A program made the position numbers and the translations under genes. A stretch of DNA of 64,000 bases from Alteromonadaceae bacterium 2753L.S.0a.02 (lineage in GTDB: Bacteria; Pseudomonadota; Gammaproteobacteria; Pseudomonadales; Cellvibrionaceae). Where the stretch lies: NCBI GenBank assembly GCA_007827375.1, contig VISH01000002.1:3683001-3747000 (forward strand), read 5' to 3'. A model generated the notes under the pieces. It did no database searches. It saw only the letters and a list, made by a program, of their open reading frames with translations, and was not told the origin of the DNA. The first letter of the stretch is position 1. Each line of letters begins with the position of its first letter. Below are positions 37,318-46,886 of this stretch, in pieces.

Positions 37318-39334
37318 CGCTCAACCGCCCTAGAGCCATCAATGGAAAATAGTGCCGGTATAGATTGTAGTTGATCATAAAGCCCTTGCTTAATTCGGCA
37401 TTCTGGAGCAGCGTTTTCTGGGTGTTACTCTCTAAATTACGACGTCCAATACCATAACCAGGGAATCCAGTGCCTGTATAATAAGGTTCATCCCAGGTGC
37501 CATCAGAGTTTTGGGTGCTGGCTAAGTAGACGGCGCCGCGCAGCAAAGATTGCGCATAAGCCCGGTACCCGACCGCAAGTAGGCTCATCATTGCCCATCC
37601 AGTTTGGGAAGCGGTACTCGGGCCACAGCCTCTCAAATTATCGTCCATATACGAAGCACAGGTTTCACCCCAACCGCCGTCCTTATTTTGTTTACTCACG
37701 ATCCATTCCGCAGCACGCTTTACATAGCCTTGCGTCATGTCCTCCCCTAATGCCTGTAGCGCTGGCAACACTGCAGCGGTGCCATAGATATGATTCACCC
37801 CCCAACGACCAAACCAACTGCCGTCCGTTTCCTGTTCTTCACGAATATACGCTAATGCAGACGCAACCACGGGATGCTTGCGTTTGAAGCCGAGATGCCC
37901 CAGCGCTTCTAGCACATGAGCGGTCACATCCACACTCGGAGGATCTATAGTTTCCCCAAAATCGCTGAACGGAATTTTAGTGAGAATTTCTTTATCATTG
38001 TCTTTATCGAACGCCCCCCAGCCGCCATTTTTACACTGCATCGCCAATAGCCATTGCAGCCCCAACTCGATGGCAGTATTAATGCGTTTATGGTCGGGAT
38101 ACCTACGTCGCGCTCGCGCAAGCACTATGAGAGCAACCGCGGTGTCATCAACGTCTGGGTAATGCACATTGGCTCGCTCAAATGCCCAACCGCCGGGTCG
38201 TATGTGCGGCAATTTTTGCTGCCAATCTCCGCATTCCAGCACCTGTTGCGCCAACACCCAATCCACCGCCTGTTTTACCGCCACGCAATTCTCTGCGTTT
38301 TGATCGCAGTCGAGTAGTGCCATCACACTTAACAAGGTATCCCAAACAGGACTTTCACAGGCCTGAATGAAGGTTCCTCCATTGCGCTCGTACGACCAGT
38401 GATCAAACAAAGTGCTTAAACCTTTGGCCATTACTGGATGGCTCAGCGGGTAACCTACGGTGTAAAGCGCCATTAAACTGTAGATCCATGGCGGTTGAAT
38501 ACCACCCCAGGCACCATCTGCATCCTGGTGGCGGATGATCCATTCACAACACACAGTAATGGCACGCCTCCGCCCTGGTGGATTTGTGAACATACCTTGG
38601 TAACGTTTTAGCAGGCGGTCTGTAAAATTGAAAAATCGCGTCCACATGCCTGGCTTCTGCGGCAGCGAATAGTCGTATGATTCGCGGCCTCCTGGAAACA
38701 GTTCATCCAGTCGGTAGCCCCGCTCAAGCGGTACACAAGTACGATGCTGACTTAATACGCACAAAGGTATTAAAGTTGCGCGCGCCCAGCAGGCAAAATT
38801 GTAGATATTAAAAGGGAACCACTTTGGGAAATAAATTATTTCTGCCGGTAGATTGGGCGTTTCCTGCCATGGCCACTCCCCGATTAACGCCATCCAAAAT
38901 CGTGTGAACACACGAGTATGCTTCAATCCACCATGCTCAAATATCCATTCCCGAGCTTTTTTGATTTGGGGATGATTGTGCGATAAACCACTACAGCGCA
39001 ATGCAGCGTAGGTTTCGACGGTGGCATTGATATCACCGCTGGGCGCCTGATAATAAATTTGCCAGGCACCGTCATCCCGCTGGCGCTGCAATAAACCTTT
39101 TACCAGGCCCGGTAACAGTGGGTGGTCTTTTATTCCCAAGATGTGAAAACACAGAATCCACTCGGCTTCCATACAGGCGTTCGATTCCAGCATACCCGCC
39201 CAGAACCCCTCGCTATTTTGTTGTGAGAGTAGCCAGCGCAACGCGTTTTGCGTCACCGGTTCATAATCTTTTGCCGCGTTCTGGGAAGTGCTGTTGCGAT
39301 CTGAAGATAGAGAGGTTGGTTCTTCAATGAGCAT
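37298..39334 (-). CDS. shc: Squalene-hopene cyclase
   Basis: 678 aa, the usual length. It cyclises squalene to hopene or hopanol at the membrane. The catalytic acid motif DXDD is present as PDVDDTAVAL at about residue 395. Multiple QW repeats are seen, such as QNSEGFWAG, QDADGAWGG, QCKNGGWGAF and QNKDGGWGET. QESCSPVWDT-like GTFIQACESPVWDT corresponds to the region around the substrate channel. It is divergent from the squalene synthase gene across a 236 bp shared promoter region. Confidence 0.97.
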   Translation of the reverse strand: MLIEEPTSLSSDRNSTSQNAAKDYEPVTQNALRWLLSQQNSEGFWAGMLESNACMEAEWILCFHILGIKDHPLLPGLVKGLLQRQRDDGAWQIYYQAPSGDINATVETYAALRCSGLSHNHPQIKKAREWIFEHGGLKHTRVFTRFWMALIGEWPWQETPNLPAEIIYFPKWFPFNIYNFACWARATLIPLCVLSQHRTCVPLERGYRLDELFPGGRESYDYSLPQKPGMWTRFFNFTDRLLKRYQGMFTNPPGRRRAITVCCEWIIRHQDADGAWGGIQPPWIYSLMALYTVGYPLSHPVMAKGLSTLFDHWSYERNGGTFIQACESPVWDTLLSVMALLDCDQNAENCVAVKQAVDWVLAQQVLECGDWQQKLPHIRPGGWAFERANVHYPDVDDTAVALIVLARARRRYPDHKRINTAIELGLQWLLAMQCKNGGWGAFDKDNDKEILTKIPFSDFGETIDPPSVDVTAHVLEALGHLGFKRKHPVVASALAYIREEQETDGSWFGRWGVNHIYGTAAVLPALQALGEDMTQGYVKRAAEWIVSKQNKDGGWGETCASYMDDNLRGCGPSTASQTGWAMMSLLAVGYRAYAQSLLRGAVYLASTQNSDGTWDEPYYTGTGFPGYGIGRRNLESNTQKTLLQNAELSKGFMINYNLYRHYFPLMALGRLSASSLQN

Positions 39335-39402
39335 AAGCTTGTGACGAGTACCAATTGTGAAAGGGTGAACAGAGTGTAAAGTATTGATAATACAAATTCA
39401 TG

Positions 39403-39408
39403 TATAAT
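39403..39408 (+). promoter_or_regulatory. Candidate -10 box of the squalene synthase-mevalonate operon
   Basis: Perfect TATAAT about 165 bp upstream of the squalene synthase start codon in the divergent region. No convincing -35 at 16-18 bp is present (TTGATA is only 13 bp away), so the promoter may need an activator or be elsewhere in the region. Confidence 0.3.
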
Positions 39409-39570
39409 TGCCCGACGCAACGGCAGTTAAGGTGATAACACCACCTTTATCTGAGCTAGCACCCAACAAGCTATCGCTATTAAACCGGGAGTAAATAATC
39501 GCCGGGTTAATAACGGCACTCCGCTCGAAAATACCGTTGCACCACGGGCTCATCAGGAGGGGACGTCGAC

Positions 39571-40698
39571 ATGCATTCAAACGAGAAATCTGATTCCAGG
39601 CACGAAATAATTCTCGCTCATATCAGTACCCAATTGCACGCTGAGCTGGAATTCCAAAATCAATTGCTCCCCAAGGTTTCACGTTCATTTGCACTCACTA
39701 TTCCCCAACTCCCCGAATTTTTATGCCTTGCGGTAACCAATGCCTATTTATTGTGCCGCATTGCTGATGCCATTGAAGATGACCCCGCCATTTCTGCACA
39801 ACGCACTCGAGAAATTTACACCCACTTAATTGCCGCACTTGATGGCGAAGCACCGGCCCACCATTTTTGTGCGCTGGCTGGTACTGCGCTGTCTGATGAA
39901 ACCGATCCTGCAGAGCGTCAGCTGGTCGCAGAGGCCGACAAGGTTATTAGCGTATTTCTAGCCTTCCCCGACACAACGCGTAAAATTATTGCGACCTGTT
40001 TGAAAAAGATGTGCGCCGGCATGCCAGAGTATCAGCCAGGCGCGCACCGCGGCCTCGATTCATTATCCGATCTCGATGCGTACTGTTATTTTGTCGCGGG
40101 TGTTGTTGGGGAAATGTTAACCGGTTTATTTTGTGACTACGCCGAAGATATCGCCGCCCAAAAAGATAAATTGGAAAAACTCAGCACATCTTTTGGCCAG
40201 GGTTTACAAATGACCAATATCATTAAAGATGTGTGGGATGATTTGGAACGGGGATTTTGTTGGCTACCGCGTGACATTTACACCGGCAGCGGCTACAACC
40301 TCGATCAACTATCACCCAATTACAATAAAAATTTGTTCCGCAGTTGCCAGTCACAACTGATTAGTATTGCTCATGGGCACCTCCAAAACGCACTGGACTA
40401 CAGCCTGTGCATCCCAGAAAGGCATAAGGGCATAAGAATTTTTTGCCTGTGGGCGGTAGGGCTCGCGCTGCCAACCTTGCAAAAAGTTTTGCGCTCCGAA
40501 GCGTATTACAATGGCAAAACCGTTAAGATGTCTCGTGCTCGTATGCTGCTGGTCACACAACTTATCGCCTCTTCCGCTCGCAGTAATACTGCACAGCGCG
40601 TTATTTTTAAAATGCTCGGCCTGGGTTTACCCTTCGTGCCCATATCAGGCGCCGAACACACACGGGCGATGAATAAAATACAGCCTTCTATCCATTAA
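39571..40698 (+). CDS. Squalene synthase (eukaryote-like)
   Basis: 375 aa. Joins two FPP to squalene through presqualene diphosphate. SRSFALTIPQLPEFL and the first Asp-rich motif in CRIADAIEDDP (about residue 65) bind one FPP. YCYFVAGVVGEMLTGLF and MTNIIKDVWDDLERG carry the second Asp-rich region. Similarity is to the eukaryote-like enzymes also found in Methylococcus rather than to HpnC/HpnD. A strong AGGAGGGG lies about 8 bp before the ATG. It is the first gene of an operon with hpnG, hpnA and the mevalonate genes. A phytoene synthase function is less likely in this context. Confidence 0.88.
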   Translation: MHSNEKSDSRHEIILAHISTQLHAELEFQNQLLPKVSRSFALTIPQLPEFLCLAVTNAYLLCRIADAIEDDPAISAQRTREIYTHLIAALDGEAPAHHFCALAGTALSDETDPAERQLVAEADKVISVFLAFPDTTRKIIATCLKKMCAGMPEYQPGAHRGLDSLSDLDAYCYFVAGVVGEMLTGLFCDYAEDIAAQKDKLEKLSTSFGQGLQMTNIIKDVWDDLERGFCWLPRDIYTGSGYNLDQLSPNYNKNLFRSCQSQLISIAHGHLQNALDYSLCIPERHKGIRIFCLWAVGLALPTLQKVLRSEAYYNGKTVKMSRARMLLVTQLIASSARSNTAQRVIFKMLGLGLPFVPISGAEHTRAMNKIQPSIH

Positions 40699-40720
40699 TT
40701 GATTTTTTGATTAAACCACT

Positions 40721-41383
40721 TTGAAACTCGGTATTGTTACCGCCTTGCCGGCGGAGTTGCGTTGTGTGCCCCCATTACTGCGTTCGTTGGCACGATGCAG
40801 TGGGCCAGGTGCAGAGAACGCGCAAAGATGCGCGCAGGCGCTTATCGCACTGAAGGTGAATGCACTGGTAAGTTTTGGTGTTGCTGGCGCTCTTTCCCCC
40901 GACCTAAAGGTGGGAGATGTAGTTTTGGTGAGTGAGATTATCGAACGCTCGACGGGCCAAAAAATTCCGGTAAACCAACTCAACTCTAACCTGCATCCAA
41001 AAATGTCTATGGTGTCGGTTGAAGCTCCAGTTCTTCAGGCACAAAGTAAATCAACCCTTGCTCACCAAACCGGGGCTCACGCTGTCGATATGGAGTCCGC
41101 TGCAATTGCCAAAGTCGCGCTGCAGTCTAGAGTCCCGTTCTATTGTGTGAGAGTCATCAGCGATTCAAGCGGCACCAACTTACCCGAGGAAGTGCTTGCA
41201 TTAATGCACCCACAAGCCAAGCCAACGACAATAATGAAAGCAATTTTAAAGCGACCTGGATTACTGGTCGATTTAATCAAGATGGGAATTCAATTCCAAC
41301 GCGCTCTAGGCGAACTTAAAAAAGAGTCACTAAAACTTCTTGCACTGAGTGACCAGGCAATTCCGGAGCCCCAGAATGGCTAA
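40721..41383 (+). CDS. hpnG: HpnG-type adenosylhopane nucleosidase/phosphorylase
   Basis: 220 aa. Nucleoside phosphorylase fold: LGIVTALPAELRCVPPLL, VSFGVAGALSPDLKVGDVVLV, and AVDMESAAIAKVALQSRVPF (with the MES(A) ribose-binding Glu). HpnG removes adenine from adenosylhopane. The start is TTG because an in-frame stop lies 6-9 bp upstream. It overlaps hpnA by 8 bp. The adenine deaminase gene nearby may process the released base. Confidence 0.85.
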   Translation: MKLGIVTALPAELRCVPPLLRSLARCSGPGAENAQRCAQALIALKVNALVSFGVAGALSPDLKVGDVVLVSEIIERSTGQKIPVNQLNSNLHPKMSMVSVEAPVLQAQSKSTLAHQTGAHAVDMESAAIAKVALQSRVPFYCVRVISDSSGTNLPEEVLALMHPQAKPTTIMKAILKRPGLLVDLIKMGIQFQRALGELKKESLKLLALSDQAIPEPQNG

Positions 41384-42413
41384 ATTTTTGGTAACCGGAG
41401 CTACAGGATTTCTCGGCAATGCCGTTGCCCGTACGCTGTTAAACCAGGGGCATGAGGTTCGAATTACCTGCCGGAGGAATAGCGATCAACGAACCCTGGA
41501 TGGGCTTGATCTGGAACGCGTGACGGCGGATCTTTGTGATATTCACAGCTTAAAGGATCTCGCGGTAGGTTGCGACGCCCTGTTTCATGTCGCAGCAGAC
41601 TACCGGCTCTGGGTACCTAACCCTGCAAGTATGTATAAAGCGAATGTTGATGGCACTGAAGCGCTGATTATTGCCGCCTTGGAGCAGGGCGTTTCGCGAG
41701 TGGTGTACACCTCCAGCGTTGCAACATTAAACGTGACTGCAGATGCTCAGCAAAGCGATGAGCAAGACATCGGCAGCCTGCAGCATATGATTGGCCATTA
41801 CAAGCGCTCAAAGTTTCTGGGAGAACAACGGGTACGAGCGTTAATTGCCCAAGAAGACGCGCCCATTGTAATCGTGAGCCCCACCGCTCCGGTTGGCCCC
41901 AGAGATATCAAGCCGACGCCCACAGGCAAAATAATTGTCGATGCTGCAAATGGCAAGATGCCGGCCTACCTTGATACAGGATTAAACATTGCACATGTTG
42001 ATGACGTGGCTTTGGGCCACTGGAAGGCATACTTAAAGGGCACCCCCGGTGAAAACTATATACTGGGTAGTGAAGATCTACTGCTAAAAGACATTCTGGC
42101 TATGGTGGCGGAATTCATGGGGCGTAAGGCACCTAGCATGCAGATATCTCCAGGCGTGGTATTGCCTATCGCCTATCTTTGCGAGGCCTGGGCCAAGCTT
42201 ACAGGAAAGGAACCTGCCGTGCCGCTGGATGGGGTTCGCATGGCGGCCAAAAAAATGTTCTTCTCGCATGCCAAAGCACAGGCGCAATTGGGTTATCATC
42301 CCCGCCCAGCGCGCGAAGCAGTGGGCGACGCCTTGAACTGGTTTTTCCAACAGGGCTATGTTCGACAAGCTCCCGCAGTGCACACGATTGCAAATGCGAG
42401 ATCCACCAAGTGA
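41376..42413 (+). CDS. hpnA: HpnA hopanoid-associated NAD-dependent epimerase
   Basis: 345 aa. Rossmann-fold SDR with VTGATGFLGNAVA (glycine-rich loop), VYTSSVATL and the catalytic YxxxK in GHYKRSKFLGE. It matches HpnA-type epimerases found in hopanoid operons. The exact reaction is not settled; it is thought to act on the side-chain sugar. ATG 41376 follows a GGAG motif and overlaps the end of hpnG. The stop TGA is shared with the GTG start of mvaD. Confidence 0.9.
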   Translation: MAKFLVTGATGFLGNAVARTLLNQGHEVRITCRRNSDQRTLDGLDLERVTADLCDIHSLKDLAVGCDALFHVAADYRLWVPNPASMYKANVDGTEALIIAALEQGVSRVVYTSSVATLNVTADAQQSDEQDIGSLQHMIGHYKRSKFLGEQRVRALIAQEDAPIVIVSPTAPVGPRDIKPTPTGKIIVDAANGKMPAYLDTGLNIAHVDDVALGHWKAYLKGTPGENYILGSEDLLLKDILAMVAEFMGRKAPSMQISPGVVLPIAYLCEAWAKLTGKEPAVPLDGVRMAAKKMFFSHAKAQAQLGYHPRPAREAVGDALNWFFQQGYVRQAPAVHTIANARSTK

Positions 42414-43426
42414 CCGACAACACCTTATTACAAGCAAGCGCTATTGCTCACCCCAATATTGCATTGATCAAATACTGGGGCAAAGCACCAGATACCAGCA
42501 CCAACGAACCTGCCGTAAGTTCGCTTTCAATAACACTCGATACCCTGCAAACCGAAACTGAGTTACTGTTTGACGACGCTTTACAGCAGGACGAACTGCT
42601 GCTCAACGGCGAACCCGCACCCAATAAACTGCCGCGCATCAGTGCAAATCTAGACGCAATGCGCAGTCTCGCAGGAGTTACTACTCGCTGTCGAATTACC
42701 ACATCGAATAACTTTCCGACCGGAGCGGGTTTGGCGTCATCTGCCAGTGGATTCGCAGCACTGGTATGCGCTGCTAATGCAGCTCTCACCTTGGATCTTC
42801 AGGAGCGCCAACTCAGCAAACTTGCACGCGGCATGTCGGGTTCGGCAGCGCGTTCCATCTTTGGTGGCTTCTCAAAAATTTATCTTCCCAACGCTGTAAC
42901 CGAACAAGCGCCATACGGCAACGCCTATGCCGAGCCCATCGCCAGTGCTGAACATTGGCCACTTGAGGTGTGCGTGGGTATTGCGTCTGAGCAGGAAAAA
43001 GCCATTGGTTCCACCGAAGGCATGGAAAGTTCACGGCTCAGCAGTCCTTATTACAGAGCCTGGTTAGAGGGTAACGACCTGGATGTCTGTGAAGCGGAGC
43101 AGTTGGTAAACCAAAAAGATTTTGAAAAACTCGCCGATCTGAGTGAATTCAGCTGCTTGAAAATGCATGCTATGGCCCTCGCTACAAGACCCGGTCTGCT
43201 CTACTGGAATGGCGCGACTGTGGATGCCATGCGGTGTATTCGCGAGTTAAGATCTAGCGGCGTTCCGGTGTTTTTCACGGTGGATGCAGGCCCGCAAATT
43301 AAAGCCGTCTGTGCACCCGGTTTCGGTGCACGGGTCGCCGAATCTCTACAACAGGTGCCCGGTATTCAGCGTGTTTTGCGCTGTGGTTTGGGTGCCGGTG
43401 CGCGTCTTTCCGACACTTCGGTGTGA
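42410..43426 (+). CDS. mvaD: Diphosphomevalonate decarboxylase
   Basis: 338 aa from GTG 42410, in a GTGA overlap with hpnA; a longer frame upstream is antisense-like noise. Converts diphosphomevalonate to IPP with ATP. It has ANIALIKYWGK-type PNIALIKYWGK near residue 20, the GHMP loop PTGAGLASSASGFAAL and MSGSAARSIFGGF. The catalytic Asp is in FTVDAGPQIKA. It belongs to the GHMP superfamily. It is followed at once by phosphomevalonate kinase in another GTGA overlap. Confidence 0.95.
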   Translation: MTDNTLLQASAIAHPNIALIKYWGKAPDTSTNEPAVSSLSITLDTLQTETELLFDDALQQDELLLNGEPAPNKLPRISANLDAMRSLAGVTTRCRITTSNNFPTGAGLASSASGFAALVCAANAALTLDLQERQLSKLARGMSGSAARSIFGGFSKIYLPNAVTEQAPYGNAYAEPIASAEHWPLEVCVGIASEQEKAIGSTEGMESSRLSSPYYRAWLEGNDLDVCEAEQLVNQKDFEKLADLSEFSCLKMHAMALATRPGLLYWNGATVDAMRCIRELRSSGVPVFFTVDAGPQIKAVCAPGFGARVAESLQQVPGIQRVLRCGLGAGARLSDTSV

Positions 43427-44481
43427 CCATGCCGTCAATTATCGAATCTAGCGCACCGGGCAAGGTGATTCTTTTCGGCGAATATGCCGTGTTGGAGGGC
43501 GCACCCAGTATGGTTCTGGCTGTAGATAGGCGGGCCAGGGTACAGCTGGAACAGATATCTCAGGATGCCTCCGAAGTACAGCTGCACTGCCCCGGGTTTC
43601 TGGACCAGCCCCAAACACTCACCTGGAACAATGATCAGCAGCTGCAACACCAGAACCCTTCATTGCAACTGCTACTCACCTTGTGCAACGGTTTGCTGAG
43701 CAAACGCACAGTTACCACCTTGCGCGCAGACACCTGGCTACTCACCGTCGACACCCGTGAGCTTTACAGCACTACCCAAAAATTGGGCTTAGGCTCCAGC
43801 GCCGCTCTAACTGTTGCGCTGGCAGGCTTACTCCGTCAACTCAACGAGCAACCATTGCCCGCTGATAAGCACTCCTGGTTAGAACTGCATCGTCTGCACA
43901 GTCTGGCACAGGGTAAACAAGGCAGCGGCATCGACATTGCCGCGAGTTTGTTGGGGGGAGCCAGTCGATTTATCAATCGTCAACAGCAGCGCTGTGAGTT
44001 GGAAACCTGCACACTGCCCGGCGGTCTGCAAATCGCCTTTGTATGGACCGGGCAGAGCGCTTCAACCGCCCAATATCTCGGCAGCTTGTCCCATTGGCGT
44101 CGCGATCATCCCAAAGAATATGCGCAACACATGGCCTCCCTTAATAAGGCGTGCGAACAAGCATTCGCAGAACTCCACTGCACGACGAGCTTTTTGGCGG
44201 CGCTGGATGCATTCACCGAAGTACTTCAGCACTTTGCCCAGAGTAGCCAGCTACCGATTTTCGCCAATGGGCATCAAGTGCTTTATGATCTTGCTGCAAC
44301 TCAGCCACAGGTTATTTATAAACCCTGTGGCGCTGGGGGCGGCGATTTAGGTGTTGCGGTCTCAGACAACGCCGACAGCCTCGCGTCGTTCGTCGCAAAG
44401 ATCGCCAAACACGGGTTTACGACCATCGACCTCAAACCTGACAACCAGGGCATGCGCTGCATCGCGAAAGCAGATTTATGA
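43423..44481 (+). CDS. mvaK2: Phosphomevalonate kinase
   Basis: 352 aa GHMP kinase. APGKVILFGEYAVLEGAPS at the N terminus, KLGLGSSAALTVALAG as phosphate loop, and CGAGGGDLGVAV near the C terminus. This is the pattern of the ERG8/MvaK2 branch, with a Leu-Gly-Leu-Gly-Ser-Ser loop. It phosphorylates mevalonate 5-phosphate. The GTG at 43423 overlaps the mvaD stop codon; an ATG six bases further is an alternative. The next gene, mvaA, starts in an ATGA overlap. Confidence 0.9.
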   Translation: MTMPSIIESSAPGKVILFGEYAVLEGAPSMVLAVDRRARVQLEQISQDASEVQLHCPGFLDQPQTLTWNNDQQLQHQNPSLQLLLTLCNGLLSKRTVTTLRADTWLLTVDTRELYSTTQKLGLGSSAALTVALAGLLRQLNEQPLPADKHSWLELHRLHSLAQGKQGSGIDIAASLLGGASRFINRQQQRCELETCTLPGGLQIAFVWTGQSASTAQYLGSLSHWRRDHPKEYAQHMASLNKACEQAFAELHCTTSFLAALDAFTEVLQHFAQSSQLPIFANGHQVLYDLAATQPQVIYKPCGAGGGDLGVAVSDNADSLASFVAKIAKHGFTTIDLKPDNQGMRCIAKADL

Positions 44482-45782
44482 CACAAATAAGAAAACCGCT
44501 CGACCGCAAGTTTCGAAAGTTAAGTCTCAAGCAGCGCCTTGAAGCGCTGTATGCAGCCGGCTATTTATCAACTGAGGATCTCCAAAATTGGCAAAACGAA
44601 GAGCAACTGCTGTCATGCAGTGATGCCGATCGCATGATAGAAAACGTAATTGGTCGATTTGCCCTGCCGGAAGGCCTGGCAGTTAACTTTTTAGTTAATT
44701 CCAATCGCTACCAGATTCCCTTGGTGGTTGAGGAACCCAGTGTTGTCGCTGCACTATCGTTTGCAGCCTTGCTGTCTGAGAAGACTGGCGGGTTTACAGC
44801 CAGTGCGGAACGACCGGTTCTTACAGGTCAGGTTCAGTTGGTAGGCATCTCAGACACCGCGGCTGCTCAGCGACAACTGACCGATCAGCATCAAACCATC
44901 ATCGATGCCGCAAACGCCTGTATTCCCAATATGCTGCAGCGCGGAGGTGGAGCGCTCAGTGTTTCATCCAAGCTTTTTCGCGGCACACAAAGTGGTGCCG
45001 AGATGCTAGTTGTGCACATTGACATCGATACTTGCGATGCAATGGGGGCCAATCAGGTGAACACTGTGTGTGAATCCATTGCACCAATGTTGGAGGCCAT
45101 TACTGGTGGCACAGCGGTGTTGAAGATTTTGTCCAACCTCGCGGACCAGGCACTTGTTAAGGCACAGGTCACCTACCCCACACAGCTACTCGCCACAAAA
45201 GACTGGTCTGGCGAAGAGGTGCGCGATCGCATTGTTTTAGCAAGTGATTTCGCGCTGGCAGATGTCTATCGCGCAACGACACACAATAAAGGCATTATGA
45301 ATGGCATTGATGCAGTCGCCATTGCCACCGGCAACGACTGGAGGGCCATTGAGGCCGCGGCCCATGCCTTCGCAGCCCGCAGCGGGCAATACCGAGCCTT
45401 GAGTTGCTGGTCGGTGAGTACGGATGGCGATTTGTACGGTAGCATCGAATTACCCCTGAAAGTGGGTACCGTTGGCGGATCACTACAAACTAACCCCGCG
45501 GTTAGGGCAAACCTTTCGTTACTGGGAATTAGTTCAGCACCAGAGTTAGCGGGGGTGATGGCTGCTGTTGGACTCGCGCAGAATTTCGCGGCACTTCGCG
45601 CATTGGCCAGTTCCGGAATCCAGCAGGGACACATGACGCTTCATGCGCGCAGCGTCGCACTCGCGGCACAGGCGCCAGACCATCTGTTCGACGAAGTGGT
45701 GCGCAGACTGGTACAGGATGGCGAGATTAAAATCCACCGCGCTCAAGCAATCATCGAAGAATTACAAAACAACACACCATGA
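44478..45782 (+). CDS. mvaA: HMG-CoA reductase, class II type
   Basis: 434 aa, without an N-terminal membrane domain. Characteristic parts: ENVIGRFALPEGLAVNF, HIDIDTCDAMGANQVNTVCE (DAMGAN motif), ATGNDWRAIEAAAHAFAAR and the catalytic His in GHMTLHARSVAL. The Glu and Lys partners lie in EEPSVVAALSFAA and the KILSNLAD region. It makes mevalonate from HMG-CoA using NAD(P)H. It overlaps its neighbours by 4 bp on both sides, so the kinase, reductase and kinase genes form a coupled unit. Confidence 0.95.
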   Translation: MTQIRKPLDRKFRKLSLKQRLEALYAAGYLSTEDLQNWQNEEQLLSCSDADRMIENVIGRFALPEGLAVNFLVNSNRYQIPLVVEEPSVVAALSFAALLSEKTGGFTASAERPVLTGQVQLVGISDTAAAQRQLTDQHQTIIDAANACIPNMLQRGGGALSVSSKLFRGTQSGAEMLVVHIDIDTCDAMGANQVNTVCESIAPMLEAITGGTAVLKILSNLADQALVKAQVTYPTQLLATKDWSGEEVRDRIVLASDFALADVYRATTHNKGIMNGIDAVAIATGNDWRAIEAAAHAFAARSGQYRALSCWSVSTDGDLYGSIELPLKVGTVGGSLQTNPAVRANLSLLGISSAPELAGVMAAVGLAQNFAALRALASSGIQQGHMTLHARSVALAAQAPDHLFDEVVRRLVQDGEIKIHRAQAIIEELQNNTP

Positions 45783-46732
45783 GCAGCAACTCCGAAAATC
45801 CCCCATGGCACAGCGCTTGTGGCAAAGTAATCCTATTTGGCGAGCACGCTGTCGTGTATGGCGTCACCGCCATTGCGGGAGGCATTCCTAATGTAATGCG
45901 CGCCAGAGTACTCAGTAGTGAAAATGCTACAACCACCATTGCGATCCCTAAGTGGGGTGTTGATCTCACTATTGGAAACGGCACGAGCAACGGCCAGTTG
46001 CTCGAAAATGTTCTGCTATACCTCACCCGTGCACTGCATATCCAGAACGAAAATTTTCACCTCGAATTGGACCCCGGTATCCCGCATGCAAGTGGCCTGG
46101 GAGCCTCCGCAGCGGTTGCTGTATGTACTATCCGTGCCCTCGCTGCCAAATTCAGGCACGAGCTGAGCGAGGCAGAAATTAACCAATTGGCCTTCGGCTG
46201 CGAAGAAATGGCGCATGGCTCACCCTCGGGTCTGGATAATACGCTCGCAACTTATGGTGGACTTCTTAGCTACAGAAAAACTGCCGATGGCCCACAGCGC
46301 TTGCCCGTTGAGTGTCCAAATCCAATCCCTCTGGTCATTGCCCTCTCTGGTAAAAAGGGCTACACGGCTGCCACGGTTAAACGTGTCGCAGAATATCGTG
46401 CGGCTGAACCGCAGAAGTACCAGAAAATTTTTCAAGGCATTGCGCAACTCAGTGTCCAAGCCCTCAGCGCCATAGCAAACTCAGATTTTGAAACTTTGGC
46501 GGGGCTCATGAACCGCAACCAGATACTGTTGCGCGAGATGGGAGTCTCCTGTTCAGAAATCGAACAGGTCATTGACGTAGCATTGTCTGCCGGCGCGCAG
46601 GGAGCCAAACTCACCGGTAGCGGAGATGGCGGTGCAGTCATCATTTATGCTGCACAGCACACAGATTCTGTCATATCAGCCCTAAAGCAAGCCGGATTTG
46701 AGTCCTTCACGGCACAACTGGGCAAGCTTTAA
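45779..46732 (+). CDS. mvk: Mevalonate kinase
   Basis: 317 aa GHMP kinase. CGKVILFGEHAVVYGVTAIAGG at the N terminus (segment 15-36), GIPHASGLGASAAVAVC as ATP loop, HGSPSGLDNTLATYGG with the conserved Asp, and KLTGSGDGGAVII at the C terminus. HAVVYG and SGLDN distinguish it from phosphomevalonate kinase. It overlaps the mvaA stop codon by 4 bp. Its end lies 155 bp before the idi start. Confidence 0.95.
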   Translation: MSSNSENPPWHSACGKVILFGEHAVVYGVTAIAGGIPNVMRARVLSSENATTTIAIPKWGVDLTIGNGTSNGQLLENVLLYLTRALHIQNENFHLELDPGIPHASGLGASAAVAVCTIRALAAKFRHELSEAEINQLAFGCEEMAHGSPSGLDNTLATYGGLLSYRKTADGPQRLPVECPNPIPLVIALSGKKGYTAATVKRVAEYRAAEPQKYQKIFQGIAQLSVQALSAIANSDFETLAGLMNRNQILLREMGVSCSEIEQVIDVALSAGAQGAKLTGSGDGGAVIIYAAQHTDSVISALKQAGFESFTAQLGKL

Positions 46733-46886
46733 TGACCCGTTTTGCGTTAATATAGCGCTTTCCCCGGATTTAAGATGTTTCCGGCGGGCGCGAGAGTTTG
46801 CACGAGCCCGATTAAACAACACTACGTGGCGATCAATTTCACAATTGCGCAGCCACGACAACGAATACACCACTAGGAGGTTGGAG

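Noticed and set aside
42179..42409. N-terminal extension of the mvaD reading frame
   Set aside because: It lies inside hpnA in another frame; GTG 42410 with a GTGA overlap gives the proper protein start.
46698..46886. N-terminal extension of idi
   Set aside because: It begins inside mvk; the AGGAGG at 46875-46880 points to TTG 46887.
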